Positions 13,907 to 15,134 of a stretch of DNA of 15,134 nucleotides are shown piece after piece. Under the pieces are notes generated by a model that saw nothing but the letters and a program-made list of their open reading frames with translations, made no database searches and was not told the origin of the DNA. The DNA is from Gammaproteobacteria bacterium (GTDB lineage Bacteria; Pseudomonadota; Gammaproteobacteria; Pseudomonadales; Azotimanducaceae). Location of the stretch: the NCBI GenBank assembly GCA_027293665.1, contig JAPUFN010000036.1, forward strand, positions 1 through 15,134, read 5' to 3'. The translations under genes and the position numbers were made by a program. Position 1 is the first letter of the stretch. Each line of letters begins with the position of its first letter.

Positions 13907-13939
13907 ATCCGCCATCTCCTGGATTCCGTACAAGATCAG

Positions 13940-14746
13940 TCACACGAGTAGCGGGCCCAGGACATCCTGCATGTTGTAGAGGCCCGATTTCTGACTCTTG
14001 AGGAAGCGGGCGGCGCGTAGTGCGCCCTGGGCGAAGTTGTCGCGGCTCTGTGCGCGGTGGGTGATCTCTATTCGCTCACCAGCTCCGGCATACATCACGG
14101 TGTGTTCGCCGACGATGTCACCGCCTCTGAGAGTGGCGAAGCCTATGGTGCGGCGATCGCGGGGGCCGATTGCACCTTCGCGGCCGTAGATCGCATCCTT
14201 GGCGAGGTCGCGATTCAGGGCGTCTGCCAGGATCTCGCCCATGCGCAAGGCGGTGCCCGAAGGGGCGTCGATTTTGTCCCGGTGGTGGACTTCGAGCACC
14301 TCGACGTCCACGTCATCGCCAAGCGCTCTGGCTGCAATTTCGATGAGCCGGAAACACACGTTCACACCGATGCTCATATTCGGCGCCTGCAGGATGGCAA
14401 TGTCGGCTGCCGCAGCGTCGATCAGGGACTGGCCGGTGGCATCGAAGCCGGTCGTGCCGATGACGATCTTTTTCGCCCCTTCGCGACAGGCGTGCAGGGC
14501 ATGCAGCGTGGCCTCTGGCACGCTGAAATCAACCAGGACATCGAACTCCGACAGGGCGGCTGCAACATCGCGACCAATTGGAATTCCCAGCGCGCCAACC
14601 CCCGCAACCTCTCCGGCATCGGCGCCGAGAAAATCGCTGTCCTTGCGTTCCAACGCCGCGCCCAGAGTCAGGTCTTCGGTTTCACTGATCATACGGACGA
14701 GGGTGCGGCCCATCCGTCCAGCGGCACCGGCTACTGCCATGCGCAT
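13940..14746 (-). CDS. dapB: 4-hydroxy-tetrahydrodipicolinate reductase
   Basis: DapB reduces the product of DapA with NAD(P)H in the diaminopimelate/lysine pathway. The 268-aa protein has the N-terminal nucleotide loop VAGAAGRMGR (about 5-14), IGTTGFD (97-102 region), LQAPNMSIGVNV, and the catalytic/substrate block EVHHRDKIDAPSGTAL with the His-His pair (154-155) and Lys158; IGFATLRGGDIVGEHTV follows. Two adjacent ATGs (14749, 14746) sit behind GAGGGGAG; I choose 14746 for its 6-nt spacing, and a third ATG (14740) is possible. The gap to dnaJ upstream is about 110 bp. Downstream lies the structured dapB-carA region. Confidence 0.97.
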   Translation of the reverse strand: MRMAVAGAAGRMGRTLVRMISETEDLTLGAALERKDSDFLGADAGEVAGVGALGIPIGRDVAAALSEFDVLVDFSVPEATLHALHACREGAKKIVIGTTGFDATGQSLIDAAAADIAILQAPNMSIGVNVCFRLIEIAARALGDDVDVEVLEVHHRDKIDAPSGTALRMGEILADALNRDLAKDAIYGREGAIGPRDRRTIGFATLRGGDIVGEHTVMYAGAGERIEITHRAQSRDNFAQGALRAARFLKSQKSGLYNMQDVLGPLLV

Positions 14747-14857
14747 CATTAGCTCCCCTCGATCGCAACTGCCGCACGATCGCACAACGCGATCAGCCGG
14801 GCGAGTTGCTGTTGCTTACGAGGCCACTTTACCGCCAGAAGGACTGTTGCGCAGGGG

Positions 14858-15134
14858 TTAAGCCTTCAAATTGTCAAAGAAGTCTTTAACACCGCGAAAC
14901 CAGGAAGTTTCTTTGGGCGAGTGTTTCGCGCCGCCTGCTTCGATCGAGGCCTTGAACTGTTTGAGGATGTCGCGCTGGGCATCTGAGAGATTCACCGGGG
15001 TTTCGACGTTCACCCTGCACAGGAGGTCGCCGACACCACCGCCGCGCACCGGCGTCACACCCTTGCCGCGTAACCGGAACATTTTTCCGGTCTGAGTTTC
15101 CGCCGGAATTTTTAGTTTTACGCGGCCGTTGAGC
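14858..15134 (-). CDS. dnaJ: Chaperone DnaJ, C-terminal end (5' part off the window)
   Basis: Only the last 91 codons are visible; the reading frame enters at base 15133. DnaJ is the J-domain co-chaperone that loads clients on DnaK. The visible part is the end of the second C-terminal substrate-binding domain and the dimerisation tail: NGRVKLKIPAETQTGKMFRL, RGKGVTPVRGGGVGDLLCRV, VETPVNLSDAQRDILKQF and the ending GVKDFFDNLKA, all close to E. coli DnaJ (ending GVKKFFDDLTR). The J domain and zinc centre lie outside. The ATG at 15082 is internal and not a start. The stop TAA is at 14860-14858. The following gap to dapB (14747-14857) shows no terminator, only a short GATCGC/GCGATC repeat at 14778-14794. 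Confidence 0.97.
   Translation of the reverse strand, partial: LNGRVKLKIPAETQTGKMFRLRGKGVTPVRGGGVGDLLCRVNVETPVNLSDAQRDILKQFKASIEAGGAKHSPKETSWFRGVKDFFDNLKA

Noticed and set aside
14761..14794. Three GATCGC/GCGATC words between dnaJ and dapB, as a regulatory repeat
   Set aside because: The longest pairing is 6 bp, there is no U-tract, and such words are common in GC-rich DNA.

Overview
This window is a housekeeping segment of a gammaproteobacterial chromosome. Every protein reads most like its Pseudomonas/Escherichia family members. The gene order dnaJ-dapB-carA-carB-greA-yhbY-rlmE-ftsH-folP-glmM-tpiA-secG-tRNA-Leu-tRNA-fMet-rimP-nusA is the one I recall from Pseudomonas-type genomes; in E. 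coli the dnaJ, dapB and carAB parts lie elsewhere. I cannot name the genus. Everything runs on the minus strand except yhbY, so the biological order is from high to low coordinates. Both ends are cut: the 3' end of dnaJ lies at the right edge and the 5' two-thirds of nusA at the left edge.

Right part (about 8.7-15.1 kb): the dnaJ end, then dapB (lysine/peptidoglycan precursor), a 276-bp structured gap with a strong terminator-like hairpin, then carA and carB overlapping by 8 bp (carbamoyl phosphate for arginine and pyrimidines), then greA (transcript cleavage factor). Middle (about 2.5-8.7 kb): yhbY, convergent with greA and divergent from rlmE; these two genes act on the large ribosomal subunit. 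The cluster ftsH-folP-glmM follows, with folP-glmM joined by an ATGA stop/start overlap and a start of folP that is hard to place, then tpiA.

Left part (1-2.5 kb): secG with tRNA-Leu(GAG) only 7 nt downstream; a near-consensus sigma-70 promoter with a GC-rich discriminator feeding an initiator tRNA-fMet that has its own terminator; a 260-nt leader rich in potential hairpins that ends in a second intrinsic terminator just before rimP; then rimP and nusA. This matches the layout known from the E. coli metY-rimP-nusA-infB operon, where leader termination and antitermination are part of control.

I found no phage, IS element, CRISPR array, toxin system or other accessory element, and no convincing undescribed protein system. 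The points most worth a second look are regulatory: the layered carA leader, the rimP leader, the U1/U72 end pair of the initiator tRNA, the awkward folP start, and several U-tract-less hairpins at gene ends.
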